NCBI GenBank assembly: GCA_902496455.1
Contig: CABVAY010000025.1
Location: 1 to 31,116, forward strand
Direction: 5' to 3'
Origin: an uncultured Collinsella sp.
GTDB lineage: Bacteria > Actinomycetota > Coriobacteriia > Coriobacteriales > Coriobacteriaceae
DNA length: 31,116 nucleotides
Of the stretch, positions 14,589 through 22,636 are shown piece after piece; position 1 is the stretch's first letter; every line of letters starts with the position of its first letter. Made by a program: the position numbers and the translations under genes. The notes below the pieces were generated by a model. It did no database searches, had not been told where the DNA came from, and saw only the letters and a program-made list of their open reading frames with translations.

Positions 14589-15389
14589 GTGGGATTTCGC
14601 GACGTTAAGCGTTCAAAGAGCGCAAAAGACACGCGTATCATTGCAATCATCAATCAAAAAGGCGGCGTCGGTAAGTCAACGACGGCTGTAAACCTTGCAG
14701 CAGCACTGGGTGAGCAGGGTCGTAAGACACTGATTGTCGATTTTGATCCGCAGGGAAACAGCACCAGTGGATTCGGAATTGAAAAAGAAGACCTTGATCA
14801 CTGCATCTATGATGCATTGTTGAATGATGTGCCGGCAGAATCACTTGTTCTTGATACAAATTGCAAAAAGGTATTCGTAATTCCAGCTACAATTCAGCTT
14901 GCAGGCGCCGAAATTGAGCTCGTAAGCGCAATTGCACGTGAAACCCGCCTCAAAGATTTGCTTGAGCCGATTCAGGACGAGTTCGATTTTATTTTCATCG
15001 ACTGTCCTCCTTCGCTCGGCCTGCTTACTATCAACGCCTTGACCGCAGCGGATAGCGTTTTGATTCCGATCCAGTGCGAGTATTACGCACTCGAGGGCGT
15101 TACGAAGCTGCTTGAGTCTATGAAGATGGTTAAATCACGTCTTAACAAGGGCTTAGACACCTATGGTGTGCTTATGACCATGTATGACTCGCGTACTTCT
15201 CTATCGAATCAGGTTGTTGAGGAGGTTCAATCGTACTTTGGTGATAAGGCGTTTAAGACGCTAATCCCCCGTACGGTTAAAATCTCTGAAGCTCCGTCTT
15301 TTGGAGAACCGGTAATTACCTATGCACCTCAAAATAAGGGTGCAAAAGCATATATGAACCTTGCAAAAGAGGTGATCAAGCGTGCCTAG
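14589..15389 (+). CDS. parA: Chromosome-partitioning ATPase ParA/Soj
   Basis: ParA is a deviant-Walker-A ATPase that binds DNA non-specifically as an ATP dimer; with ParB-parS it drives origin segregation. The 266-residue product has KGGVGKST at 24-31 with the signature lysine, the FIDCPPSLG Walker B region and a DFDPQGNSTSGFG motif. The GTG start at 14589 follows AGGAGG. It overlaps parB by 8 nt, so the two are coupled. An additional degenerate parS sequence (14930-14945) lies inside the gene. Confidence 0.96.
   Translation: MGFRDVKRSKSAKDTRIIAIINQKGGVGKSTTAVNLAAALGEQGRKTLIVDFDPQGNSTSGFGIEKEDLDHCIYDALLNDVPAESLVLDTNCKKVFVIPATIQLAGAEIELVSAIARETRLKDLLEPIQDEFDFIFIDCPPSLGLLTINALTAADSVLIPIQCEYYALEGVTKLLESMKMVKSRLNKGLDTYGVLMTMYDSRTSLSNQVVEEVQSYFGDKAFKTLIPRTVKISEAPSFGEPVITYAPQNKGAKAYMNLAKEVIKRA
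14930..14945. promoter_or_regulatory. Degenerate parS-like site inside parA
   Basis: The core TTGCACGTGAAAC matches the broader parS consensus TTNCACGTGAAAC, but the outer bases do not. It could be a weak ParB site or chance in an IARET coding context. Confidence 0.3.
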
Positions 15390-16287
15390 TGTAAAGAAAC
15401 GTGGCGGACTGGGACGTGGACTCAATGCTTTGGTCTCAGAGGCCGAGTATGAGACCGGCGGTTCGGCTGCATCGGCTTCAAATGCTGCATCTGAAACAAA
15501 ACTACCTATTGAGGATATCGTTCCCAACCCTAATCAGCCGCGAATTCACTTTAACGAAACTGAACTTCGCGAGTTGAGCGAGTCAATCCAAGAACATGGC
15601 GTTTTGCAGCCGCTTTTGGTTCGCAAGCATGGAAACGGCTATGAGATCATCGCTGGTGAGCGTCGTTACCAGGCGTCAAAGCTTGCTGGCCTTGAAGAAT
15701 TGCCAGTCATCATTAAAGAGGTAAATGATGAAGAGATGCTGGCTCTTGCTCTTATCGAAAACCTTCAACGTTCAGATCTGAATCCCGTCGAAGAGGCTAA
15801 GGGCTATCGACAGCTCATCGATGCCAGCGGTATGACCCAGGAGGCATTGTCGAAGGCAGTAAGCAAGTCACGCTCTGCAATTACAAACTCGCTGCGTCTT
15901 CTCGATCTCCCCGAAGTAGTTCAGCAGATGATTTTTGAGGGCAAACTTACTGCTGGTCATGCACGTGCGATTCTTGCGGTTCCCTATGAAGACGTGCGTA
16001 TTCGACTTGCAGAGAAAGTTGTTGCAGAGGGCCTTTCCGTAAGAGCGACAGAAAATCTTGCTCCGTTGTTTTCTGCCGGAGAGACACCTAAGACGCCGAG
16101 GCCTGCGACGCCTCAGTCTTTTAAAAAGGCCGCCCGTGTGCTTCGTCAAGTATTTAATACCAACGTGCGTGTGAAGAGCTCGCGTGGAAAGAATAAGATC
16201 GAGATTGAGTTTAAAGACGAGGAAGAGCTCTCTCGTATTCTTGGCGAAATGATTCAGTTTGAACAAGGAGGCCAAGATGAGGAATAA
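15382..16287 (+). CDS. parB: Chromosome-partitioning CTPase clamp ParB/Spo0J
   Basis: ParB binds parS and forms a CTP-dependent sliding clamp that spreads on DNA and recruits SMC. The 301-residue product has LPIEDIVPNPNQPR at 41-54, the CTP-binding box II as GERRYQ (92-97), ALIENLQRSDLNPVEEA (123-139), a helix-turn-helix at about 153-172, and a basic C-terminal dimer domain (about 245-300). Box II usually ends in Arg (GERRxR); here that residue is Gln97. The GTG start at 15382 overlaps parA. Confidence 0.96.
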   Translation: MPSVKKRGGLGRGLNALVSEAEYETGGSAASASNAASETKLPIEDIVPNPNQPRIHFNETELRELSESIQEHGVLQPLLVRKHGNGYEIIAGERRYQASKLAGLEELPVIIKEVNDEEMLALALIENLQRSDLNPVEEAKGYRQLIDASGMTQEALSKAVSKSRSAITNSLRLLDLPEVVQQMIFEGKLTAGHARAILAVPYEDVRIRLAEKVVAEGLSVRATENLAPLFSAGETPKTPRPATPQSFKKAARVLRQVFNTNVRVKSSRGKNKIEIEFKDEEELSRILGEMIQFEQGGQDEE

Positions 16288-16531
16288 GATTTTAACGGCG
16301 ATTGCATTGGCGACGACTGTCGCGGCTGGTGCCTTTGCTGGCTATAAAATCGCGACAGACGATGAACTTCGAGGTCGTTTGCTTCGTGGCGCGCAAGATA
16401 TCGTCGATACTTCCAAAAAGAAAATGGATGTTATGACGGAAGATGTTGCCATGCGTACTGCTCAGGTAACGAAGAATCCCAAAATTAATCAAGGTTGGGT
16501 TAGCAACCAATGGGAAAATGTAGGCTATTAG
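16277..16531 (+). CDS. Small membrane-anchored protein after parB, function unknown
   Basis: This is an 84-residue protein starting at ATG 16277, with AAGGAGG five bases upstream and an 11-nt overlap with the end of parB. Residues about 5-27 form a single hydrophobic segment rich in Ala and Gly (ILTAIALATTVAAGAFAGYK). The rest is a charged amphipathic stretch (DDELRGRLLRGAQDIVDTSKKK). This resembles YtxH-like membrane-anchored proteins in general form, but I cannot assign a family. Coupling to parB suggests co-expression with the segregation genes. Confidence 0.75.
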   Translation: MRNKILTAIALATTVAAGAFAGYKIATDDELRGRLLRGAQDIVDTSKKKMDVMTEDVAMRTAQVTKNPKINQGWVSNQWENVGY

Positions 16532-16539
16532 GTACCTAA
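16528..16539. repeat. 12-bp palindrome TTAGGTACCTAA, copy 2
   Basis: Identical to the copy at 13024-13035. It overlaps the stop codon of the small gene after parB and precedes the operon terminator. Confidence 0.6.
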
Positions 16540-16562
16540 CAATTACTCAGAATATTTTGAGA

Positions 16563-16601
16563 GGTCCTTGTCTGATTCATGAGACAAGGGCCCCTTATTT
16601 T
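16563..16601 (+). terminator. Terminator of the parAB operon
   Basis: Arms 16563-16573 and 16582-16592 form an 11-bp stem with one G-T pair and an 8-nt loop. The following tract (CCTTATTTT) is only partly T-rich, so termination may be moderate. Confidence 0.7.
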
Positions 16602-16650
16602 GGCCGTTAAAAATGGGACAGTTAGCAGCTGATTCAAAATTAAGGTTAAT

Positions 16651-16693
16651 AAATGAAACGACCCCGGTTGCATATTCTGCAAACGGGGTCGTT
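16651..16693 (-). terminator. Terminator of rlmN
   Basis: On the minus strand AACGACCCCG...CGGGGTCGTT pairs over 10 bp, with a further 5 bp after one mismatch (arms 16693-16678 and 16672-16657). A TCATTTATT tract follows. It lies 38 nt past the rlmN stop codon and faces the parAB terminator. Confidence 0.75.
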
Positions 16694-16696
16694 CGA

Positions 16697-16712
16697 TGTT
16701 TCACATGAAACG
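16697..16712. promoter_or_regulatory. Degenerate parS-like site between parAB and rlmN
   Basis: TGTTTCACATGAAACG differs from the perfect parS at two positions (central G to A, last A to G). It lies in the gap between two convergent terminators, 2.2 kb from the main parS cluster. Confidence 0.4.
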
Positions 16713-16730
16713 TTTTGGGGCGCGACTCCC

Positions 16731-17783
16731 CTATGCGTTCTTTTGAACTTTGAAGCGCTGCTTCAGCTGTCCGCAAGCGGCGTCAATATCGTTACCACGG
16801 GAGTTACGAATTGTGGTCTCGATGCCACGGGACTCAAGACGACGCTGAAGATCCTCAACCTTATGAATCGGCGACGGCTTGAGCGGGCTACCCTCGATGT
16901 CGTTAAGCTGAATGAGGTTAACGTGGCACAGCGTTCCCTCGCAGAAGTCGCAGAGCGCCTGCATCTCGGGATTCGTATCGTTGACGCCTTCGATCATGGC
17001 ATACTCATAGGTCGGGCGGCGGCCAGTCTTCTCGGTGTAGAGCTGAAGCGCTTCGTGAAGGCGAAGCAGCGTGTATTTCTTAACACCGGGCATGAGCTTA
17101 TTGCGCGTCGACTGGATGGCGGAATGCAGTGAAACAGCAAGCGTGAACTGCTCGGGGATGTCGGCAAATTTGCGAATACCGGGAATAACGCCACTGGTAG
17201 AGACGGTGAGGTGACGAGCGCCGATGCCGATGCCATCGGGGTCGTTGAGGATTCGCAGCGCCTTGAGAACCTCGTCGTAGTTGGCAAACGGCTCGCCCTG
17301 GCCCATGAAGACAACGCTCGTGGCGCGCTCGCCAAAGTCGTTGGATACATGAAGTACCTGGTCGACGATCTCTTGAGCGGTCAGAGAGCGCTTGAGGCCG
17401 TTGAGACCGGTAGCGCAAAAGGCACAGCCCATGCCGCAGCCTGCCTGGGTGGAAACGCAGACGGAAAGCTTGTTACGACGGGGCATGCCGACAGTCTCGA
17501 CGGAAACGCTGTCGTGGTATTCGAGCAGATACTTGCGCGAGCCATCTTTGGAAACCTGCTTGGTGAGTTCAGTGGGCGTGTCAAAGGCAAAAGCCTCTTT
17601 AAGCTGCTCGCGGAAAGCCTTGGGAAGGTTGGTCATATCGTCAAACGAACAAACGTTCTTCTCGAAGACCCATTCAATGAGCTGCTTCGCGCGGAACGCG
17701 GGCTGGCCAAGTTCGGCCACGAGCTCGCGAATATCGTTTTGGCTCAAGTCGCGAATGTCCTGAGATTTAGTCCTGGGATTCAT
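16731..17783 (-). CDS. rlmN: 23S rRNA/tRNA adenine-C2 methyltransferase RlmN
   Basis: RlmN is a radical-SAM enzyme that methylates C2 of A2503 in 23S rRNA and A37 of some tRNAs. The 350-residue product has the 4Fe-4S motif CGMGCAFC (C116, C120, C123). The two methyl-transfer cysteines of the family are also present as C109 and, in DIDAACGQL, C337. It therefore looks fully functional. It is read against the direction of the neighbouring right-arm genes and diverges from ddl across an 85-bp gap. Confidence 0.96.
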   Translation of the reverse strand: MNPRTKSQDIRDLSQNDIRELVAELGQPAFRAKQLIEWVFEKNVCSFDDMTNLPKAFREQLKEAFAFDTPTELTKQVSKDGSRKYLLEYHDSVSVETVGMPRRNKLSVCVSTQAGCGMGCAFCATGLNGLKRSLTAQEIVDQVLHVSNDFGERATSVVFMGQGEPFANYDEVLKALRILNDPDGIGIGARHLTVSTSGVIPGIRKFADIPEQFTLAVSLHSAIQSTRNKLMPGVKKYTLLRLHEALQLYTEKTGRRPTYEYAMIEGVNDTNPEMQALCDFCEGTLCHVNLIQLNDIEGSPLKPSPIHKVEDLQRRLESRGIETTIRNSRGNDIDAACGQLKQRFKVQKNA

Positions 17784-17798
17784 GGAAGCCTTTCGATT

Positions 17799-17828
17799 TT
17801 GGGGAAACGTAGAGGGTATCGCTACAAT
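17799..17828 (+). promoter_or_regulatory. Possible ddl promoter
   Basis: TACAAT (17823-17828) is a good -10 element; the best -35 match, TTGGGG (17799-17804), is poor at 18-bp spacing. It lies in the rlmN-ddl divergent gap, ahead of GAGGAGG and the ddl start. Confidence 0.4.
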
Positions 17829-17868
17829 ATGGTATCAGCTGCAGAAATTATAGAGGAGGAGTCTGCCC

Positions 17869-18834
17869 ATGCCGGGTAAAAGCCTAGAGAACATGCACGT
17901 AGCGGTCTTGGCGGGCGGTCATTCCGCTGAGCGCGAGATCTCGCTCAATTCGGGAAAGAACGTTGTAGTGGCACTGAAGGAAGCCGGCTACACCTCGGTG
18001 GAGCTGCTCGATACGGCCGCTGATGACTTTATGGTAACCATGGCAACCGGCGGCTTTGACGTGGCGTTTATCGCCATGCACGGTGCCGGCGGCGAGGATG
18101 GTGCCATGCAGGGCGCCATGGAGACCCTGGGTATCCCCTACACGGCCTCGGGCGTGCTTGCTAGCGCCTGCGGTGCCGACAAAGAGGTCTCTAAGCTCCT
18201 GTACGCCAAGGTGGGCATTCCCATTGCCCCCGGCCTTGCGCTCGAGGTGGGCGATGAAGTCGATATCGATCATATCGTCGAGGTTTGTGGCGAGCGCAGC
18301 TTTGTGAAGCCGGCCGTCAACGGTTCCAGCTATGGCATTTCCCTGGTCCATGAGCCCTCCGAGCTACCCGCGGCAATCGCCAAGGCGTTTGAGTACGGCG
18401 ATAAAGTGCTGGTCGAGAAGTGCATCGAGGGTACCGAGATCACCGTTGGCGTATACGGCGAGGATGACGTGCGCGCCCTGCCGATTGTCGAGATCCGTAA
18501 GCCCGAGGACTGCGAGTTCTACGATCTGGACGTGAAATATGTCGACCCTACGGACATCCATCGCATTCCGGCGCAGATTTCACCCGAGAACTATGCTCGT
18601 GCCCAGGAGCTTGCCTGTGCCGCTCACAAGGCCCTCGGTTGCCTGGGTATCTCGCGCAGCGACTTTATCGTGAGTGAGGACGGCCCCGTTATCCTCGAGA
18701 CCAATACCATTCCCGGCATGACCGATACGTCGCTGTATCCGGACGAGATCCGCCACACCGACGACATGACGTTCCCGCAGGTCTGTGACAGCCTGATCCG
18801 TATGGGCCTTCGTCGAGCGGGCATTGCATGCTAA
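17869..18834 (+). CDS. ddl: D-alanine--D-alanine ligase
   Basis: Ddl is an ATP-grasp enzyme that joins two D-Ala for the peptidoglycan stem peptide. The 321-residue product shows GGHSAEREIS near the N-terminus, the FVKPAVNGSSYGI nucleotide-binding loop (about 145-157) and Mg ligands D265, E277 and N279 in the ETNTIPGMT region. The active-site loop contains Tyr (FYDLDVKYV, Y218), as in D-Ala-D-Ala enzymes and not the D-Ala-D-Lac form with Phe. ATG 17869 follows AGGAGGA. Its end overlaps the next gene by 7 nt. Confidence 0.95.
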   Translation: MPGKSLENMHVAVLAGGHSAEREISLNSGKNVVVALKEAGYTSVELLDTAADDFMVTMATGGFDVAFIAMHGAGGEDGAMQGAMETLGIPYTASGVLASACGADKEVSKLLYAKVGIPIAPGLALEVGDEVDIDHIVEVCGERSFVKPAVNGSSYGISLVHEPSELPAAIAKAFEYGDKVLVEKCIEGTEITVGVYGEDDVRALPIVEIRKPEDCEFYDLDVKYVDPTDIHRIPAQISPENYARAQELACAAHKALGCLGISRSDFIVSEDGPVILETNTIPGMTDTSLYPDEIRHTDDMTFPQVCDSLIRMGLRRAGIAC

Positions 18835-21722
18835 TCGAGGACGCGGTTTCGTCAGGAACGCCGCAGTTTGTCATCGACTCCTATGCCACGCTTGCCGAAC
18901 GCGCCAAAACGCAGTCCTTCGGCCTTATCGAGGAAGATGTGATCGTCCTCGATACCGAGACCACAGGTCTTTCGGTGCAGGACAATGAGCTGATCGAGAT
19001 CTCGGCGGCCCGTCTTTCGGGCCGCGAGGTCGTCGACCGCTTCGATACCTTCGTGCATCCCAAACAGCTGATTCCCGCCGAGATTACCGAGCTCACGAGC
19101 ATTACAAATGCCGATGTGGCAGATGCCCCGTCGGCCGTTGAGGCCGTAGCCGCTCTCGCCGATTTTGTCGGTGGTTGCCCGGTAATCGCACATAACGCCA
19201 CGTTCGACCGCTCGTTTATCGAGTCGGTCAAAGGCGGCGTCAGCGTGAGCGATATTTGGATCGATTCGCTGGCGCTGTCGCGCATCGCGCTTCCGCGCCT
19301 GGCCTCGCACAAGCTGTCTTTTATGGCCGATCTGTTTGGCTGTGACTCGGTATCACACCGTGCCAATGCCGACGTCGACGCCCTGTGTGGCGTATGGCGC
19401 GTGTTGCTCGTGGCACTCACCGACTTGCCCCAGGGCCTCATGGCGCGCCTGGCCGACATGCATCCGGACGTGCCTTGGTCCTATCGTCCAATCTTCTCAT
19501 TCTTGGCGGGGCAGAACCCTGGTTCTATCTTCTCTCTCAGCGCCGCTCGTGCTGACGTTCTCAAGGCCGATCGCGCCGACGATCGGGTGGACGCCGACGA
19601 ACTGCCGGTACTCAAGATGCCGAGTCGTGAGGAGATTGAGGCAGACTATGCGCCAGGTGGCCTGGTCAATCGCATGTATCCCACCTACGAGCCGCGTGAT
19701 GAGCAGATCGCGATGGCGCTCGAGGTCCGCGATGCGCTGGTCACGGGCACTCATCGTGTAATTGAGGCGGGCACGGGCGTCGGCAAATCGATGGCCTATC
19801 TGGTGCCTTTTGCCGAGGCAGCACGCCGTAACAACATCACGGTTGGTATTGCGACCAAATCGAACAATCTTGCCGACCAGCTCATGTACCATGAGCTGCC
19901 AAAACTTGCCGAGCAACTGGACGGTGGTCTGTCATTTTGTGCTCTCAAGGGGTATGACCACTATCCGTGCCTGCGCAAGCTTGAGCGCATGAGCCGCGGC
20001 CAGGTCGAGATTACCACCAAGCGCGATCCGGCGGACACGCTCACGGCGGTCGCGGTCATTATGGCGTACGTCTGCCAATCAGCCGATGGCGACCTCGACT
20101 CGCTTGGCATTCGGTGGCGCAGCGTCAACCGCCCCGACTTTACGACGGCCTCGCGCGAGTGTGCTCGTCGCCTCTGCCCGTTTTTCCCTGATAAATGTTT
20201 GGTCCACGGCGCTCGCCGTCGTGCAGCGCATGCCGACGTGGTGGTCACCAACCATTCCCTGCTGTTCCGCAATGTCGCGGCCGAGGGCAGGATTTTACCT
20301 CCGATTCGTCATTGGGTAATCGACGAGGCCCATTCCATCGAGCGCGAGGCGCGCCGCCAGTGGGCGCGCATGGTGTCGGCGGACGAATCACGCGTTCTGT
20401 TTGAGCGCCTGGGTGGCTCGAGCACCGGTGCGCTAAGCCAGGTTTCCCGTGATTTGGCAACCTCCGAGGGCTCTACGCTCTATCTGGGCCTTACTGCCAA
20501 GGCGACGTCGACGGTTGCGCGCGCGAGCATGGCAATCGCCGACGTGTTCGATGGCGTTCGCGAGCTCGGCCGCCGTGCCCGTGGGGGTTATGACAATGCC
20601 AATCTATGGATTGGCCCCGAGCTGCGCGAATCTGACGACTGGCATGATTTCTTACAGTCGGCCTACGCTGCCATCGATGCATTGGAACAAGCTGACAAGA
20701 GCGTCGACGCGCTGGTGCAGGCCGTCGCCGCCGACAAGCCCGAGGTTGTTGTCGACCTGGGCGATATCTCGCGCCGCCTGCACGAGCTGGCCGAGAACCT
20801 CAAACTCATCATCGACGGCACCGATGAACACTACGTGTATTCGCTGCAGGTCAATCGCAGGTTGCGTGCTGGCGGAGAGTCAATGACCGCAGAGCGCATC
20901 GACATTGGCGAGGCCTTGGCAACCGAGTGGCTGCCCGAGGTTCACACGGCTATCTTTGCCTCGGCGACCATGACGGTGTCCAAAAGCTTTGAACACTTTA
21001 ACCACGCGGTCGGCCTCGATCGCATCGGTGCTTCGACATCCTCATCGCTGCACTTGGACTCGAGCTACGACTTTGATTCGAACATGGCTGTAGTCGTTGC
21101 GGGCGATATACCCGATCCGCGCGATCGTGAGAGCTATCTTACGGCGCTCGAGCGCGTGCTGGTCGACGCCCATCTTGCCATGGGCGGATCGGTGCTCACA
21201 CTGTTTACCAATCGGCGCGACATGGAAGACCTGTACGCCCGCGTTGAGCCCAAGATGGCCCGTGCGGGTCTGGAGCTCAACTGCCAGCAGCGCAACTCAT
21301 CTCCTCGTCGCCTGCGCGACCGGTTTATCAACGAGCCGACCTCGTCGCTTTTTGCTCTTAAGGCCTTCTGGGAGGGATTCGACGCCAGCGGCGAGACACT
21401 GCGCTGCGTCATCATTCCCAAGCTGCCGTTCTCGAGCCCCACGGACCCGCTCTCGTGCGAGCGCAACCTGCGCGAAGACCGCGCTTGGGCGCGCTATTCG
21501 CTGCCCGAGGCGGTGCTCGAGGTCAAGCAGGCGGCTGGCCGCCTTATCCGCTCGTCGACCGATTGCGGCGTGCTGATTCTGGCCGACCCGCGCCTGGTGA
21601 CGAAGGGCTACGGAAAGAAGTTCTTAACGTCGCTGCCCACGAGCTCCTACCAGCGCATCGAATCGGCGCAGATTGGGCACTATCTGCAACTGTGGCGTGC
21701 ACGCCACGAGCGGCGGCGCTAA
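18828..21722 (+). CDS. dinG: DnaQ-like exonuclease / DinG-family helicase fusion
   Basis: This 964-residue protein has an N-terminal DEDDh 3'-5' exonuclease and a C-terminal XPD/DinG superfamily-2 helicase. Exonuclease motifs are LDTETTGL (D42, E44), HNATFD (D127) and HRANADVD (H177, D182). Helicase motifs are Walker A EAGTGVGK (313-320) and VIDEAH (497-502). Cysteines C371, C445, C450 and C457 have nearly the spacing of the E. coli DinG iron-sulfur ligands as I recall it, so a 4Fe-4S cluster is likely, unlike B. subtilis DinG. It overlaps ddl by 7 nt and converges with the WYL gene, overlapping it by 4 nt. The role is inferred as DNA repair or removal of R-loops. Confidence 0.92.
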   Translation: MLIEDAVSSGTPQFVIDSYATLAERAKTQSFGLIEEDVIVLDTETTGLSVQDNELIEISAARLSGREVVDRFDTFVHPKQLIPAEITELTSITNADVADAPSAVEAVAALADFVGGCPVIAHNATFDRSFIESVKGGVSVSDIWIDSLALSRIALPRLASHKLSFMADLFGCDSVSHRANADVDALCGVWRVLLVALTDLPQGLMARLADMHPDVPWSYRPIFSFLAGQNPGSIFSLSAARADVLKADRADDRVDADELPVLKMPSREEIEADYAPGGLVNRMYPTYEPRDEQIAMALEVRDALVTGTHRVIEAGTGVGKSMAYLVPFAEAARRNNITVGIATKSNNLADQLMYHELPKLAEQLDGGLSFCALKGYDHYPCLRKLERMSRGQVEITTKRDPADTLTAVAVIMAYVCQSADGDLDSLGIRWRSVNRPDFTTASRECARRLCPFFPDKCLVHGARRRAAHADVVVTNHSLLFRNVAAEGRILPPIRHWVIDEAHSIEREARRQWARMVSADESRVLFERLGGSSTGALSQVSRDLATSEGSTLYLGLTAKATSTVARASMAIADVFDGVRELGRRARGGYDNANLWIGPELRESDDWHDFLQSAYAAIDALEQADKSVDALVQAVAADKPEVVVDLGDISRRLHELAENLKLIIDGTDEHYVYSLQVNRRLRAGGESMTAERIDIGEALATEWLPEVHTAIFASATMTVSKSFEHFNHAVGLDRIGASTSSSLHLDSSYDFDSNMAVVVAGDIPDPRDRESYLTALERVLVDAHLAMGGSVLTLFTNRRDMEDLYARVEPKMARAGLELNCQQRNSSPRRLRDRFINEPTSSLFALKAFWEGFDASGETLRCVIIPKLPFSSPTDPLSCERNLREDRAWARYSLPEAVLEVKQAAGRLIRSSTDCGVLILADPRLVTKGYGKKFLTSLPTSSYQRIESAQIGHYLQLWRARHERRR

Positions 21723-22636
21723 AGCGGACAAACGAGGGTTTTTGCCATATCGCACAGACGCTTTGACAGGGCGGGGTCATCCAAGATGCGGATGGCTCCG
21801 CCCGCTGCGATTACCTGGCTCAGTAGCCAACGCTCGGAGCCGTAATGCACGGTTACCATTGCCATGTCTGCCCCGCTGCGCTCGATTAGGGTGATGCCGG
21901 CCCAGTCCAGATGTTCCGCCATATCGAATGGCATCAAGAGCTTTGCGCTACGCTGCGTCCGGGCAAGGGAATCGTGGAGGGATGCGACGTCCGGTGCGTG
22001 AGACACGACGGAGTCTTCCGTCAAGGTGAGTCCCTCGATTTTATCCATGCGATAGGTGCGCTGCTCATCGACTGCGATGTCCCAGGCAATCAAGTATGTT
22101 TGGTCGCCGTTTGCCGTAATGCGCAAGGGGTCGACCAGACGCTCGCGTGGCCGTGCATCGTCCATCGAGCGATACGAGATGCGGCAGCGAACGCCGTCCT
22201 GAATGGCGCAGCTCAGCTGCTGCCAGTGCGACCCGTGGTTGACGGTGTCAAAGACGCGCTGGTTATAGCCGAGCTCTTCGGGTAGAAGAGCATGCCGAAT
22301 CCGGGCTGCCGTCTGTGGCTCGATCCCCAACGATTCAAGTTCGTGGTTGAGCACAGCGCCCTCGGCGGCACTCAGGCGCAACGGTAGAACACGCCCGGCG
22401 TCGCCGGTGAGGACCACACGCTCGCCGCGGCATTCGCAGATGATGCGCGCGCCCGATTCTCGGTCCGCGAGCGTCGAGACGATCTCGAGAATCTCGTCGA
22501 GCGACACCCCTGTGATGTCAAAGCGGCTGCAAATCTCGGCTCGTGTCATGCCGCTCTCGCCGGCGGCGTAGAGGGCCTCCATGATGTCGATGGCGCGCGA
22601 GAGTCTCTGCTCGCTGGTGAGTTTACGCACGGGCAT
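21719..22636 (-). CDS. pafC: WYL-domain transcriptional regulator, PafC-like
   Basis: This protein has an N-terminal helix-turn-helix region (LTSEQRLSRAIDIMEALYAAG and TRAEICSRFDI) and a central WYL domain read as RCRISYRSMDDA...YLIAWDI...RTYRMDKIEGL. A C-terminal WCX-like part follows. In mycobacteria PafB and PafC act together to activate DNA-damage genes in a LexA-independent way. I set the start at ATG 22636, giving a 14-nt overlap with the upstream partner; an ATG at 22657 is also open but would extend further into the upstream gene. The symbol is by family and pairing, not by close identity. Confidence 0.8.
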   Translation of the reverse strand: MPVRKLTSEQRLSRAIDIMEALYAAGESGMTRAEICSRFDITGVSLDEILEIVSTLADRESGARIICECRGERVVLTGDAGRVLPLRLSAAEGAVLNHELESLGIEPQTAARIRHALLPEELGYNQRVFDTVNHGSHWQQLSCAIQDGVRCRISYRSMDDARPRERLVDPLRITANGDQTYLIAWDIAVDEQRTYRMDKIEGLTLTEDSVVSHAPDVASLHDSLARTQRSAKLLMPFDMAEHLDWAGITLIERSGADMAMVTVHYGSERWLLSQVIAAGGAIRILDDPALSKRLCDMAKTLVCPL

